In this document: piece after piece, positions 13,265 to 23,903 of the stretch
Numbering within the stretch: position 1 is the stretch's first letter
How the letters are laid out: every line of letters begins with the position of its first letter
Assembly (NCBI RefSeq): GCF_046630445.1
Contig: NC_092335.1
Span: forward strand, 36,234,501 to 36,298,500
DNA length: 64,000 bases
Direction of reading: 5' to 3'
Origin: Rutidosis leptorrhynchoides
Taxonomy: Eukaryota; Streptophyta; Magnoliopsida; Asterales; Asteraceae
Made by a program: the position numbers and the translations under genes
Notes under the pieces: generated by a model
Database searches by the model: none
The model's input: only the letters and a program-made list of their open reading frames with translations
Told to the model about the DNA's origin: nothing

Positions 13265-13666
13265 ATGGATTCCTCGAACTCTTCGAGCTCCAATGGCAGC
13301 GTAACCGGAATGAACCAACCAATCAGCCATCATCTATTTTGGATGAATTGGGGATGGGTTCGTAGTAAACTTAATCAATGGAGACAAGAAGAAGGTGATC
13401 CCTTCCACCAACCGAATTCACCTCTTGGTGAAGAACCTGAAGCACTTACTGGCGAACCCGTTCGGAACACTATTTTCACCCTCATTTCCAGGATATCCAG
13501 TCACGAATATATAATATCTAAAATTTTAGATCTTATTCATCCACTTGTCCGAACCGCCAATCATCCCGGAATAATAGAAGAAATCAACGAGCTTCGCGCT
13601 CGAGTAGTGGCTCTGGAGAATATGGTGCGAAACCTACGAACACCAGCAGCAGCACCAGCAGCATAA
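13265..13666 (+). CDS. Gag-like small ORF (ORF A), copy 1
   Basis: 133 codons. It starts with a Ser/Asn-rich MDSSNSSSSNGS segment and has an aromatic patch at 24-39. A hydrophobic helical block lies at 69-95 (ISRISSHEYIISKILDLI, 74-91). A predicted coiled coil follows at 106-126 (NELRARVVALENMVRNL), then a Pro/Ala tail. The order (flexible N-terminus, helix, ELRARV-type coiled coil, Pro-rich run, early position behind the PBS) resembles the start of a chromovirus gag, which I infer but cannot confirm without a search. After the TAA the same frame stays Pro/Ser/Thr-rich for about 40 codons, so the stop may truncate a longer gag. A TATA-like gctatatacacg lies about 80 bases upstream. No zinc knuckle remains. 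Confidence 0.55.
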   Translation: MDSSNSSSSNGSVTGMNQPISHHLFWMNWGWVRSKLNQWRQEEGDPFHQPNSPLGEEPEALTGEPVRNTIFTLISRISSHEYIISKILDLIHPLVRTANHPGIIEEINELRARVVALENMVRNLRTPAAAPAA

Positions 13667-14190
13667 CCAGTACCACCAGTACCATCGGCATCACCACCAA
13701 CATCACCAGCTTCACTAACGACAACATCAGCATTCCACGCCTCAACATCGCACTCAGTACCTCAAACATCAACATCATACGCCCCATAGATACCAAGGAA
13801 TATTATTAATAATGAGTTAAGATGTATTGACTCATTCTTCCTGAAGAATTACATATGTATACTTTATATATATGGATTGGAACAATAATAAATCTTTTCG
13901 TACTAAGCTATTACGTGTGAATCTTAACTAGTATGTACTACATGGTTAATTCATATCACAATATGCTATGATGTACATCTTTTGTTAATAACTTAACAAT
14001 CGTTAATCATTGCTTCAATACAATAAACTCCATTTCGTAATAAACCAAGTGTATTACTCAAATATATGATTGATTGTATACTTTAATTTTCGATGTACTC
14101 GAAACTTTCTAGAAAATATCATTAGTGCCTTATGAATTTCACAAGAATTCCAAGAGCACCAACATCATATACCGAAGTATATCAATAACA

Positions 14191-14328
14191 ATGAACGATG
14201 AAGTATTAATTCATAACTTCATTAGCGAAATATTTCACGACAATTATGAAATCTCTAAGGTTTTGGAGATTATTTATTCTCGTTTCAACAGCAAATCAAA
14301 TGAGTTTAATATTATATTAGCTCATTAA
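14191..14328 (+). CDS. ORF B, 45-codon paralogue of part of ORF A, copy 1
   Basis: Starts MNDEVLIHNF. Residues 11-28 (ISEIFHDNYEISKVLEII) align without gaps to ORF A residues 74-91, with nine identical positions (I, S, I, Y, I, S, K, L, I) and several conservative ones. This suggests an internal duplication of the helical gag-like segment. The ORF is open in all four copies (24702-24839, 38990-39127, 43202-43339). It could be a remnant rather than a translated protein; no ribosome or expression evidence exists in the sequence itself. Confidence 0.35.
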   Translation: MNDEVLIHNFISEIFHDNYEISKVLEIIYSRFNSKSNEFNIILAH

Positions 14329-15742
14329 AACCATGATTACTTCTGAAGAATACATATATGAACGTATATCTTCTCTTTTGTACAAACTGTTAATTGTAAA
14401 AAATATTTTAACGGGTAGGTAAAACCCGAGAGATATTCATATCTCATATAAATATGTTACATTGTACATTCTTCCATTCTGATTCAGCAGTTGTTAACTA
14501 TACTACTTACATTCACATGATATATGTATATGTTCACCAAAGAAAAACCATTTTCATACAAATTCAGTTACATACTCTGATTTTGACATATCGGAACTTA
14601 AGTAAAGCTTTAGCAAGTGTTATCTTCCTAAAGATCACTACATTCATGAATTATATTCATTCGTATTCTATGATGAATTATCAAATCAAACCACCGAACT
14701 TACCATTCCTTACTTTTGAAAATCACAACATTTCTTCGTCAACCGTTAGATCCATTGATGGATGCATCTTACGCTTAAACACTTCAAATTTAAAATTCTT
14801 GAAAACATCCTTTGAATCTATCACAATCAGCGTTTAATCATCTAAAAATGAAATTTATTGAAACCATTTCGGATTGATAACCGATGATTCAAATATGGCT
14901 GCATTAAATGCAGAGGAAACAGAAAAATTGTAGATGGTCTTAAGGGCCAACAGTTTGATAATAAAGAATGGTACGTTAGAAAAGCTCAAAAGAAAATTTG
15001 GAACTGAAAAACGGATTGAGCTAACCATGGAGGAGACCAAGGACAAACACAAGGGCCAAACCCTATATTCAAAGAATCCAGGTAATTTTGGATCCGGTGA
15101 AATCTTTAGAGAATATCTTGCTCCGAAGTCATGTTAAAAGCTTGCGGAAAATTTTTCTTCATCAACTTTCGAACTTAGAAATTCCAAAATATCATTATAA
15201 ATATCCTCTATATTTCGAAAGATATCTTCATAACGATTCATGTCCGCAATTAAGTATCTCTTTGCGATATCTTTATAAAGGAAACTGTTTTAGTTTCTAT
15301 ATTCTGTAAAATTCGAGTTTAAATTATAAATGCTTTGAAGAAGTGTTGGGAATTGAAGCATGAGTTAGTATAATATAATGACGTCAGGCCAACGTGATTA
15401 TATTACAGTAAGTCATGCTAAGTTTTTAATGGAAGATGATGATTCATAGATTTTATAATCATCATTTTCCATGTTACACGACTCTTACATTCTATTTAAC
15501 CTCTAAATATATCAAGAACATATTTTTCTTGATGATTCGGTCTTTTCCGGATATTCTGGTAATATGACAAATCAAATCGTGCTATTACCTTTCCTTTCTA
15601 CTTTATATATTATGATCATTCGAAACTTCATACCTATGAATTCTGGACCATTACTCGCTTGACTTGAAGTCGGGAAGAAGAAACAAAAGCATAAAGCTCC
15701 GACATATAAGGGAAAATATAAAGCCCGATAACGACTCCGAAA

Positions 15743-15916
15743 TTACAAACCGTGTATATCAATGCGTATAGCAATATAAAGACACGGGATAATTAAAAAC
15801 ACTATAACCCCAAGAGCATAGTAGAAGTAAACAGATTCCTCTGGCGGTAAAAGAAAAAGAAGAATGACTGCATAGATGGTCAATATAATAACCAGGATCA
15901 GAACTGGATTAAGCAT
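15743..15916 (-). CDS. Antisense two-helix membrane microprotein ORF, copy 1
   Basis: 57 codons, read opposite to the element. Residues 2-23 are a strongly hydrophobic helix (NPVLILVIILTIYAVILLFL). A short PPEES turn at 24-28 follows, then a second hydrophobic helix at about 34-50 (ALGVIVFLIIPCLYIAI) and a short RIDIHGL tail. This is a classical helical hairpin membrane profile. A TATA-like box, about 30 bases and then a CT-rich leader precede the ATG in every copy. The ORF lies in the foreign stretch between ORF A and the chromodomain tail. I do not recognise the family. Antisense extra ORFs are known in some plant Ty3/gypsy (Tat) lineages, but not with this protein as far as I know. Confidence 0.45.
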   Translation of the reverse strand: MLNPVLILVIILTIYAVILLFLLPPEESVYFYYALGVIVFLIIPCLYIAIRIDIHGL

Positions 15917-16454
15917 TTTCTTAATCTTTTGGAAGTTTGAATTGTGAAAGAAAGTATAGAAGTGGTGAAGATAATGAAACGAAAGAAGCTAATTTATAGC
16001 AAAATTCCAAACACATCAATCGAGGCAAATCACCGCATTTAATCAAACAAATCTCAAAATTTCGTAAATACCGGAGAATCAAATCTTATAGATTACGAAG
16101 ATTTCCTTTAATTCCTTGAATTCCGGAAATCAATCGTGACTACGTCAAAAGTTAAGGCGAACATTTAATTTTCTCATTTCACTCTTTTATGATAGCTTCA
16201 TTTATACTCTTCCTATAAACGAATCGTTTTATCCATATTATTCAATAGTGATAAAACTTTATTTTTCAACTTATATTCATCATTAAAATATTCTTGTTGT
16301 AAACAATGAAGATCTCTATCAAATTTCATGACTGTGATTTTCACGAACTCCTCTTTGTTTGTCTGCCCTAATATTGTGGCATAAAATGCTCAAGGTTTTA
16401 AATGAGCTCAGTACTATTCATAACACATTTCATGTATCCAATTTACTGAAATGA

Positions 16455-16695
16455 CTTGTATAACATCATCATTTTGAATGATATTCGCATTAATGATAAA
16501 ATGCACTTCGTTGAATAACCTATAGAAATCATGGAAGGAGAGGTCAAACAAACGCGTAAAAGCAATATACCTATCGTTAAAGTCCGTTGGAATTCGCGTA
16601 GAGGCCCCGAATATACCTGGGAACGCAAAGACCATATGAAACGGAAATATCCCCATCTCTTCTCAACTGCCGATGCAAACGAGGAAACTACCTAA
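16455..16695 (+). pseudogene. Chromodomain tail with shared nonsense codon, copy 1
   Basis: Matches the last 80 or so codons of the pol at 3352-5046. Homology starts near DDIRIND, runs through HFVE, then meets TAA at 16516-16518 where the intact pol has GAA (Glu), and continues [15 protein letters not shown] to the true stop at 16693-16695. The reading frame is otherwise open. The same TAA is present in all four defective copies. Confidence 0.85.
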
Positions 16696-17147
16696 AAACT
16701 TCGGGACGAAGTTTTCAATAACGGGGAGGTACTATAACGACCCTCATTTTTTCCATTCTATATTTTTCCAATATTAAAAGCCCAAACAATATAATTAAAA
16801 CTTAATGATTAAACTTTAATCAACAATTGTTAAGTGTTAAGAGTTAGAAAACATATTAATTAACTTTGTACAAAAATTGACAAGTTAATAAAAGATGAAA
16901 ATAATAAACTGTTAGTCGACACTCACTGCTAATTAAAATTTATGCATTTATGTAATATTATAACTAATAACCTATAAGTAATAAATAAAAAGTGACATTT
17001 ATATAAATAATAAAACAATTGGGAACTAAATATATACAAGTCATGAATTAGTAAAAAGAAAATAATACTTATCATGTAGTAAATGTAAAAATAATAATAA
17101 TAATAATAGTAATAATAATGAGACTAAAAAAATCTTACATCCTTATG

Positions 17148-17300
17148 TTGACTAAAAATAAAGTGTAAACTAGTACATCCTTATGTTGACTAATTATAAA
17201 CTAGTACCACCTATTGTTGACTAAAAATTATAAAAAAAAATAAAATCATTAATTAGAACATCCTTATGTTGACTAACACTCTAATACTTGCACTATATAA
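17148..17300 (+). promoter_or_regulatory. LTR promoter: four W-boxes and TATA box
   Basis: TTGACT cores lie at 17148-17153, 17186-17191, 17217-17222 and 17269-17274. Three sit inside a repeated catccttatgttgacta word and one in a shorter variant. TATATAA follows at 17294-17300, then a CT-rich leader with a likely start near 17325. TTGAC(C/T) is the binding core of WRKY factors, so wound or defence control of the LTR is a reasonable inference. The arrangement repeats in the other LTRs. Confidence 0.6.
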
Positions 17301-17504
17301 ACACCTAGTTTCTCATTCACAAATCACACCAAAATCCTCTCTCAAAAACAATCTCTCCCTCTCCCTCTCTTGTGGTATTCGGATCTTCAAGCTTGTTCTT
17401 CGTGTTCTTCAAGAATCTTCAAGGAGTTCTTCAAGATTTTCAAGGCTTTGATCTTCCATCTTCATCGTGTTCATCTTTTCTTTGTTAATTATCTTGAATC
17501 TTCA

Positions 17505-17860
17505 AAGGTATAACATAAACCCTAAACTATTTACATAAACTTTGATCTTTGATAATTCATATTCATATTATAAACTTGTTATTCATAAGTATATACATAA
17601 ACACACCTAGATTTATATATACATATATACATGTAAAAAAATATTTTTATATATATATATATACATATATATACGAATTATATATACATATACATATTAA
17701 AACCTTAAACCCTAATTACACCTAAACTATAATTCTTAAACCCTAATTAATTAAACTCTAAACATTTATGAATTCCTAGGACATTAATTACTAAACCCTA
17801 GTTATTAATTACTACTTTAATTAACTAACCCTAATTAATGAAACCCTAATACTACTTATA
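17505..17860 (+). promoter_or_regulatory. Telo-box-rich leader with splice-donor-like site
   Basis: Multiple aaaccctaa or taaccctaa words are spread over about 340 bases downstream of the LTR TATA box, without forming a telomeric tandem array. AAACCCTAA is the plant telo-box. It occurs in 5' leaders of translation-related genes and is bound by TRB proteins. The leader begins with tcaaag/gtataac, which resembles a 5' splice site. Function in the LTR is inferred only. Confidence 0.45.
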
Positions 17861-19450
17861 CTAGTACTTAACATGTATACACTATTACTATTACTAGCAC
17901 CTATAACCTACTAATTATATTGTAGCACAAAAACATTTTGGGATATGTATTAGAGATGTATAGATCTTCGAACTTTCTTGACGAATGGTTTCTACGAGAT
18001 TCTAGGCAGAGGGTTTGGATTTCCGATTTAAAGGGTCCTATGGCTCAAGCCCCTAGATCTAAATTAGCCATTCGAAGGGAAAGGGGTGATTGGAAGCTTA
18101 TCTAATACGGCAAGTATCCTAAAATGGAAACACTCATAAAAGTAGAAACTCTCTAGTCATAGAAACTTAGTAAAATAAGAAACTTTCTAAAAATAGAAAC
18201 TTTATAAAAATAGTAACTTACTAGGAATAGAAACTTAGTAAAACAAACTATACTTAAACACATACTTAAACTTAAACATGGGCAAAACACTTAACTACTC
18301 TTAAATGTCAATAGGTTGACTTTCCTGCTCACTCGTTCAACTCTCTATTCCGAGGAATAACTCTCTCTACTTACTAAGGTGAATTTCATAGCCCCACTTT
18401 TTACTATTTCATTACTGTTTTGAAACTATGGGGTGAGACACATGCTTGCTTTTAAATTTTTAACATGCAATATTTTAATAACTATTTTACAATATTTATA
18501 TACTTGAATTCATAGCCCCACTTTTTACTGTTTCATAACTATTTTATAACTTTTGGGGTGAGAATACATGCACAACTTTTATAACTGTTTTACACGTATT
18601 AACTATTAAACTGTGATATGTTGGGCTATGACCAGCAAGCCCCCAACCGATAAGTATAAACGATAACATATTACGGGGTAAACTTGAAAGTCTAGTCTAA
18701 ATATCAGTACTTACACGTATCTACTATTAAACTATGATATGTTGGGCTATGACCAGCAAGCCCCCAACCGACAAGTATAAACGATAACTTGACACGGGGT
18801 AAACTTGAAAGTCTAGTCTAAATATTAGTACCAACTGTTAAAACTATGCTATACCCGGCTATGTCCGACTAAGTCCCTACAGTGATATTTTTAAGTGCTG
18901 TGGCATGCTTATTTATTGGGGGTAGGCCTATCGGGAGTAACGTCCCCGATACATTTGACTCAGTCTTTGTATTACTTGATAATGAAATTTAAACCGACAA
19001 GGACAGACACAACTTGTCATGGGGCAAACTTGAACGTTTAGTCTAAATATCACGCACTGGCATAACTTTTGGATCTGCGAGATCTACTTTTTGATCCTGC
19101 GGGAGATCAACTTTACAACTAAATCTTGTGGTCTAAAAACAACGATAACTACTTTTGTTAAACCTATGAACTTCACTCAACCTTTTTGGTTGACACTTTA
19201 GCATGTTTTGTCTCAGGTGCTGTTTGATTCAAGCTTTCTTATCTACTACTTATGTGATGCTACCTGGACTTAGGATCAAGAGATATCGCATTTATTACTT
19301 CTGCATATGAACAATTACTTTATCGTTATTTCCATTATTGTAACGACATTTCATTTTCCGCTGCGTACTCAATAAAGTTAAATTTTCTCATTTAGTATTG
19401 TTCTCGTATTATAATATGTTGGTTTATTTGATATTAGTAACGTTTCTTCC

Positions 19451-22304
19451 AATAGGCTCTGGAAGAAACGTTACTAATATCAAATAAACCAACATATTAT
19501 AATACGAGAACAATACTAAATGAGAAAATTTAACTTTATTGAGTACGCAGCGGAAAATGAAATGTCGTTACAATAATGGAAATAACGATAAAGTAATTGT
19601 TCATATGCAGAAGTAATAAATGCGATATCTCTTGATCCTAAGTCCAAGTAGCATCACATAAGTAGTAGATAAGAAAGCTTGAATCAAACAGCACCTGAGA
19701 CAAAACATGCTAAAGTGTCAACCAAAAAGGTTGAGTGAAGTTCATAGGTTTAACAAAAGTAGTTATCGTTGTTTTAGACCACAAGATTTAGTTTGTAACG
19801 TTGATCTCCCGCAGGATCAAAAAGTAGATCTCGCAGATCCAAAAGTTATGCCAGTGCGTGATATTTAGACTAAACATTCAAGTTTGCCCCATGACAAGTT
19901 GTGTCTGTCCTTGTCGGTTTAATTTCATTATCAAGTAATACAAAGACTTAGTCAAATGTATCGGGGACGTTACTCCCGATAGGCCTACCCCCAATAAATA
20001 AGTATGCCGCAGCACTTAAAAATATCACTGTAGGGACTTAGTCAGACATAGCTGGGTATAGCATAGTTTTAACAGTTGGTACTGATATTTAGACTAGACT
20101 TTCAAGTTTACCCCGTGTCAAGTTATAGTTTATACTTGTCGGTTGGGGGCTTGCTGGTCATAGCCCAACATATCATAGTTTAATAGTTGATACGTGTAAG
20201 TACTGATATTTAGACTAGACTTTCAAGTTTACCCCGTAACAAGTTATCGTTTATACTTATCGGTTGGGGGCTTGCTGGTCATAGCCCAACATATCACAAT
20301 TTAATAGTTAATACGTGTAAAACAGTTATAAAAGTTGTGCATGTATTCTCACCCCAAAAGTTATAAAACAGTTATGAAATAGTAAAAAGTGGGGCTATGA
20401 ATTCACGTATATAAATATTGTAAAACAGTTATTAAAATATTGCATGTTAAAAATTTAAAAGCACGCATGTGTCTCACCCCATAGTTTCAAAAAGTAATGA
20501 AATAGTAAAAAGTGGGGCTATGAAATTCACGTATATAAATATTGTAAAACAGTTATTAAAATATTGCATGTTAAAAATTTAAAAGCACGCATGTGTCTCA
20601 CCCCATAGTTTCAAAAAGTAATGAAATAGTAAAAAGTGGGGCTATGAAATTCACCTTAGTAAGTAGAGAGAGTTATTCCTCGGAATAGAGAGTTGAACGA
20701 GTGAGCAGGAAAGTCAACCTATTGACATTTAAGAGTAGTTAAGTGTTTTGCCCATGTTTAAGTTTAAGTATGTGTTTAAGTATAGTTTGTTTTACTAAGT
20801 TTCTATTCCTAGTAAGTTACTATTTTTATAAAGTTTCTATTTTTAGAAAGTTTCTTATTTTACTAAGTTTCTATGACTAGAGAGTTTCTACTTTTATGAG
20901 TGTTTCCATTTTAGGATACTTGCCGTATTAGATAAGCTTCCAATCACCCCTTTTCCTTCGAATGGCTAATTTAGATCTAGGGGCTTGAGCCATAGGACCC
21001 TTTAAATCGGAAATCCAAACTCTCTGCCTAGAATCTCATAGAAACCATTCGTCAAGAAAGTTTGAAGATCTATACATCTCTAATACATATCCCAAAATGT
21101 TTTTGTGCTACAATATAAGTAGTAGGTTATAGGTGCTAGTAATAGTAATAGTGTATACATGTTAAGTACTAGTATAAGTAGTATTAGGGTTTCATTAATT
21201 AGGGTTAGTTAATTAAAGTAGTAATTAATAACTAGGGTTTAGTAATTAATGTCCTAGGGTTTCATAAATGTTTAGAGTTTAATTAATTAGGGTTTAAGAA
21301 TTATAGTTTAGGTGTAATTAGGGTTTAAGGTTTTAATATGTATATGTATATATAATTCGTATATATATGTATATATATAATATATTTTTTTACATGTATA
21401 TATGTATATATAAATCTTGGTGTGTTTATGTATATACTTATGAATAACAAGTTTATAATATGAATATGAATTAACAAAGATCAAAGTTTATGTAAATAGT
21501 TTAGGGTTTATGTTATACCTTTGAAGATTCAAGATAATTAACAAAGAAAAGATGAACACGATGAAGATGGAAGATCAAAGCCTTGAAAATCTTGAAGAAC
21601 TCCTTGAAGATTCTTGAAGAACACGAAGAACAAGCTTGAAGATTCGAATACCACAAGAGAGGGAAAGGGAGAGATTGTTTTTGAGAGAGGATTTTGGTGT
21701 GATTTGTGAATGAGAAACTAGGAGTCTAGGAGTGTTTATATAGTGCAAGTATTAGAGTGTTAGTCAACATAAGGATGTTCTAATTAATGATTTTATTTTG
21801 TTTTATAATTTTTAGTCAACAATAGGTGGTACTAGTTTATAATTAGTCAACATAAGGATGTACTAGTTTATACTTTATTTTTAGTCAACATAAGGATGTA
21901 ATATTTTTTTAGTCTCATTATTATTACTATTATTATTATTATTATTTTTACATTTACTACATGATAAGTATTATTTTCTTTTTACTAATTCATGACTTGT
22001 ATATATTTAGTTCCCAATTGTTTTATTATTTATATAAATGTCACTTTTTATTTATTACTTATAGGTTATTAGTTATAATATTACATAAATGCATAAATTT
22101 TAATTAGCAGTGAGTGTCGACTAACAGTTTATTATTTTCATCTTTTATTAACTTGTCAATTTTTGTACAAAGTTAATTAATATGTTTTCTAACTCTTAAC
22201 ACTTAACAATTGTTGATTAAAGTTTAATCATTAAGTTTTAATTATATTGTTTGGGCTTTTAATATTGGAAAAATATAGAATGGAAAAAAATGAGGGTCGT
22301 TATA
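19451..22304 (-). mobile_element. Near-complete chromovirus LTR, minus orientation
   Basis: Mirror partner of 16733-19451. It ends at gggtcgttata (22304) before the polypurine tract. It has two to three minisatellite units (about 20370-20655), against one or so in its partner, and point differences such as gccgcagc versus gctgtggc, which show independent drift. Confidence 0.88.
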
Positions 22305-22341
22305 GTACCTCCCCGTTATTGAAAACTTCGTCCCGAAGTTT

Positions 22342-22582
22342 TTAGGTAGTTTCCTCGTTTGCATCAGCAGTTGAGAAGAGATGGGGATATTTCCGTTTCA
22401 TATGGTCTTTGCGTTCCCAGGTATATTCGGGGCCTCTACGCGAATTCCAACGGACTTTAACGATAGGTATATTGCTTTTACGCGTTTGTTTGACCTCTCC
22501 TTCCATGATTTCTATAGGTTATTCAACGAAGTGCATTTTATCATTAATGCGAATATCATTCAAAATGATGATGTTATACAAG
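22342..22582 (-). pseudogene. Chromodomain tail with shared nonsense codon, copy 2
   Basis: Reverse-strand copy of the pol end. The true stop is TAA at 22342-22344 and the shared in-frame TAA is at 22519-22521, 59 codons upstream as in copy 1. Open frames on the plus strand here are shadows of this tail. Confidence 0.85.
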
Positions 22583-22707
22583 TCATTTCAGTAAATTGGA
22601 TACATGAAATGTGTTATGAATAGTACTGAGCTCATTTAAAACCTTGAGCATTTTATGCCACAATATTAGGGCAGACAAACAAAGAGGAGTTCGTGAAAAT
22701 CACAGTC

Positions 22708-22824
22708 ATGAAATTTGATAGAGATCTTCATTGTTTACAACAAGAATATTTTAATGATGAATATAAGTTGAAAAATAAAGTTTTATCACTATTGAATAAT
22801 ATGGATAAAACGATTCGTTTATAG
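22708..22824 (+). CDS. Antisense 38-codon ORF near chromodomain tail, copy 2
   Basis: Starts MKFDRDLHCL and ends NNMDKTIRL. The frame is open for a further 16 or so codons upstream of the ATG. Composition (charged, Leu/Asn-rich, helix-favouring) looks protein-like, but I do not recognise it. It lies on the same strand as the membrane ORF at 23121-23294 and about 300 bases upstream of it, antisense to the LTRs. It may be a piece of a captured gene. Confidence 0.25.
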   Translation: MKFDRDLHCLQQEYFNDEYKLKNKVLSLLNNMDKTIRL

Positions 22825-23038
22825 GAAGAGTATAAATGAAGCTATCATAAAAGAGTGAAATGAGAAAATTAAATGTTCGCCTTAACTTTTGACGTAGTCA
22901 CGATTGATTTCCGGAATTCAAGGAATTAAAGGAAATCTTCGTAATCTATAAGATTTGATTCTCCGGTATTTACGAAATTTTGAGATTTGTTTGATTAAAT
23001 GCGGTGATTTGCCTCGATTGATGTGTTTGGAATTTTGC

Positions 23039-23045
23039 TATAAAT
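23039..23045 (+). promoter_or_regulatory. TATA box of the antisense membrane ORF
   Basis: tataaat in the context ttgctataaattagc, 76 bases before the ATG at 23121. It is followed by a pyrimidine-rich leader (ttctttcgtttcattatc), the usual layout of a plant core promoter. It is conserved in the other copies. Confidence 0.45.
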
Positions 23046-23120
23046 TAGCTTCTTTCGTTTCATTATCTTCACCACTTCTATACTTTCTTTCTCAATTCAA
23101 ACTTTCAAAAGATTAAGAAA

Positions 23121-23294
23121 ATGCTTAATCCAGTTCTGATCCTGGTTATTATATTGACCATCTATGCAGTCATTCTTCTTTTTCTTTTACCGCCAGAGGA
23201 ATCTGTTTACTTCTACTATGCTCTTGGGGTTATAGTGTTTTTAATTATCCCGTGTCTTTATATTGCTATACGCATTGATACACACGGTTTGTAA
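23121..23294 (+). CDS. Antisense two-helix membrane microprotein ORF, copy 2
   Basis: The same 57-codon frame as in copy 1, with two hydrophobic helices joined by a PPEES turn. It differs by one residue near the C-terminus (RIDTHGL instead of RIDIHGL). The ATG context is aagaaaATGC. It is flanked by small plus-strand ORFs at 22708-22824 and 23796-23903, all antisense to the LTRs. No signal peptide cleavage motif is visible, so the first helix would act as a membrane anchor. Unknown family. Confidence 0.45.
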   Translation: MLNPVLILVIILTIYAVILLFLLPPEESVYFYYALGVIVFLIIPCLYIAIRIDTHGL

Positions 23295-23795
23295 TTTCAG
23301 AGTCGTTATCGGGCTTTATATTTTCCCTTATATGTCGGAGCTTTATGCTTTTGTTTCTTCTTCCCGACTTCAAGTCAAGCGAGTAATGGTCCAGAATTCA
23401 TAGGTATGAAGTTTCGAATGATCATAATATATAAAGTAGAAAGGAAATGTAATAGCACGATTTGATTTGTCATATTACTAGAATATCCGGAAAAGACCGA
23501 ATCATCAAGAAAAATATTTTCTTGATATGTTTAGAGGTTAAATAGAATGTAAGAGTCATGTAACATGGAAAATGATGATTATAAAATCTATGAATCATCA
23601 TCTTCCATTAAAAACTTAGCATGACTTACTGTAATATAATCACGTTGGCCTGACGTCATTATATTATACTAACTCATGCTTCAATTCCCAACACTTCTTC
23701 AAAGCATTTATAATTTAAACTCGAATTTTACAGAATATAGAAACTAAAACAGTTTCCCTTATAAAGATATCGCAAAGAGATACTTAATTGCGGAC

Positions 23796-23903
23796 ATGAA
23801 TCGTTATGAAGATATCTTTCGAAATATAGAGGATATTTATGATGATATTTTGGAATTTCTAAGTTCGAAAGTTGATGAAGAAAAATTTTCCGCAAGCTTT
23901 TAA
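23796..23903 (+). CDS. Antisense 35-codon acidic ORF, copy 2
   Basis: Begins MNRYEDIFRN and ends EEKFSASF. It is rich in Asp/Glu and helix-forming residues (IEDIYDDILEFL at 11-22). The frame stays open about 25 codons upstream of the ATG, so it may be the end of a longer exon. It is present in reverse in copy 1 and copy 4 and forward in copy 3. Not recognised; it could equally be chance. Confidence 0.25.
   Translation: MNRYEDIFRNIEDIYDDILEFLSSKVDEEKFSASF

Larger units (their letters stand above)
12846..19451 (+). mobile_element. Defective chromovirus derivative, copy 1 (internal region + 3' LTR)
   Basis: Internal region 12846-16732 followed by LTR 16733-19451. The internal region keeps a gag-like ORF near its start and the chromodomain end near its finish. 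Between them is about 2.5 kb with no similarity I can see to protease, RT, RNase H or integrase. It lacks its own PBS and plus-strand 5' LTR; an inverted LTR sits upstream. Copies 2-4 lie at 19451-26608 (-), 33464-39327 (-) and 41394-48477 (+). Confidence 0.8.
16733..19451 (+). mobile_element. Near-complete chromovirus LTR, plus orientation
   Basis: Reference copy for the family. In order it holds: tataacgacc edge; TAA microsatellite near 17090; W-box repeats; TATA box; CT-rich leader; AT dinucleotide runs (about 17580-17700); telo-box zone; GAAACTT repeats (about 18125-18245); a single minisatellite unit with a partial one (18370-18560); two 124-bp GGGGTAAACTTGAAAG units (about 18590-18835); a conserved 3' section with AATAAA at 19371-19376; and the terminus cgtttcttcca. 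The final bases to the CA end are lost in the palindrome turn. Confidence 0.88.

Noticed and set aside
13584..13796. Met/Val/Leu-rich antisense ORF over the gag-like tail (also 25234-25458, 42583-42807)
   Set aside because: It is the reverse reading of the Pro/Ser/Thr repeats after ORF A and its composition follows from those codons.
14454..14837. ORFs of 118-127 codons and others in the foreign stretch (14934-15137, 15088-15309)
   Set aside because: Low-complexity Ser/Ile/Asn-rich frames without recognisable domains; they overlap protein-like frames on the opposite strand, so I could not justify calling them genes.
16414..16656. 80- and 61-codon minus-strand frames over the chromodomain tails (also at 22381, 36657, 45430)
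   Set aside because: They are antisense shadows of the pol C-terminus, which reads clearly on the other strand.
17517..17860. Interstitial telomere
   Set aside because: The aaaccctaa words are separated by unrelated AT-rich sequence and are not in tandem.
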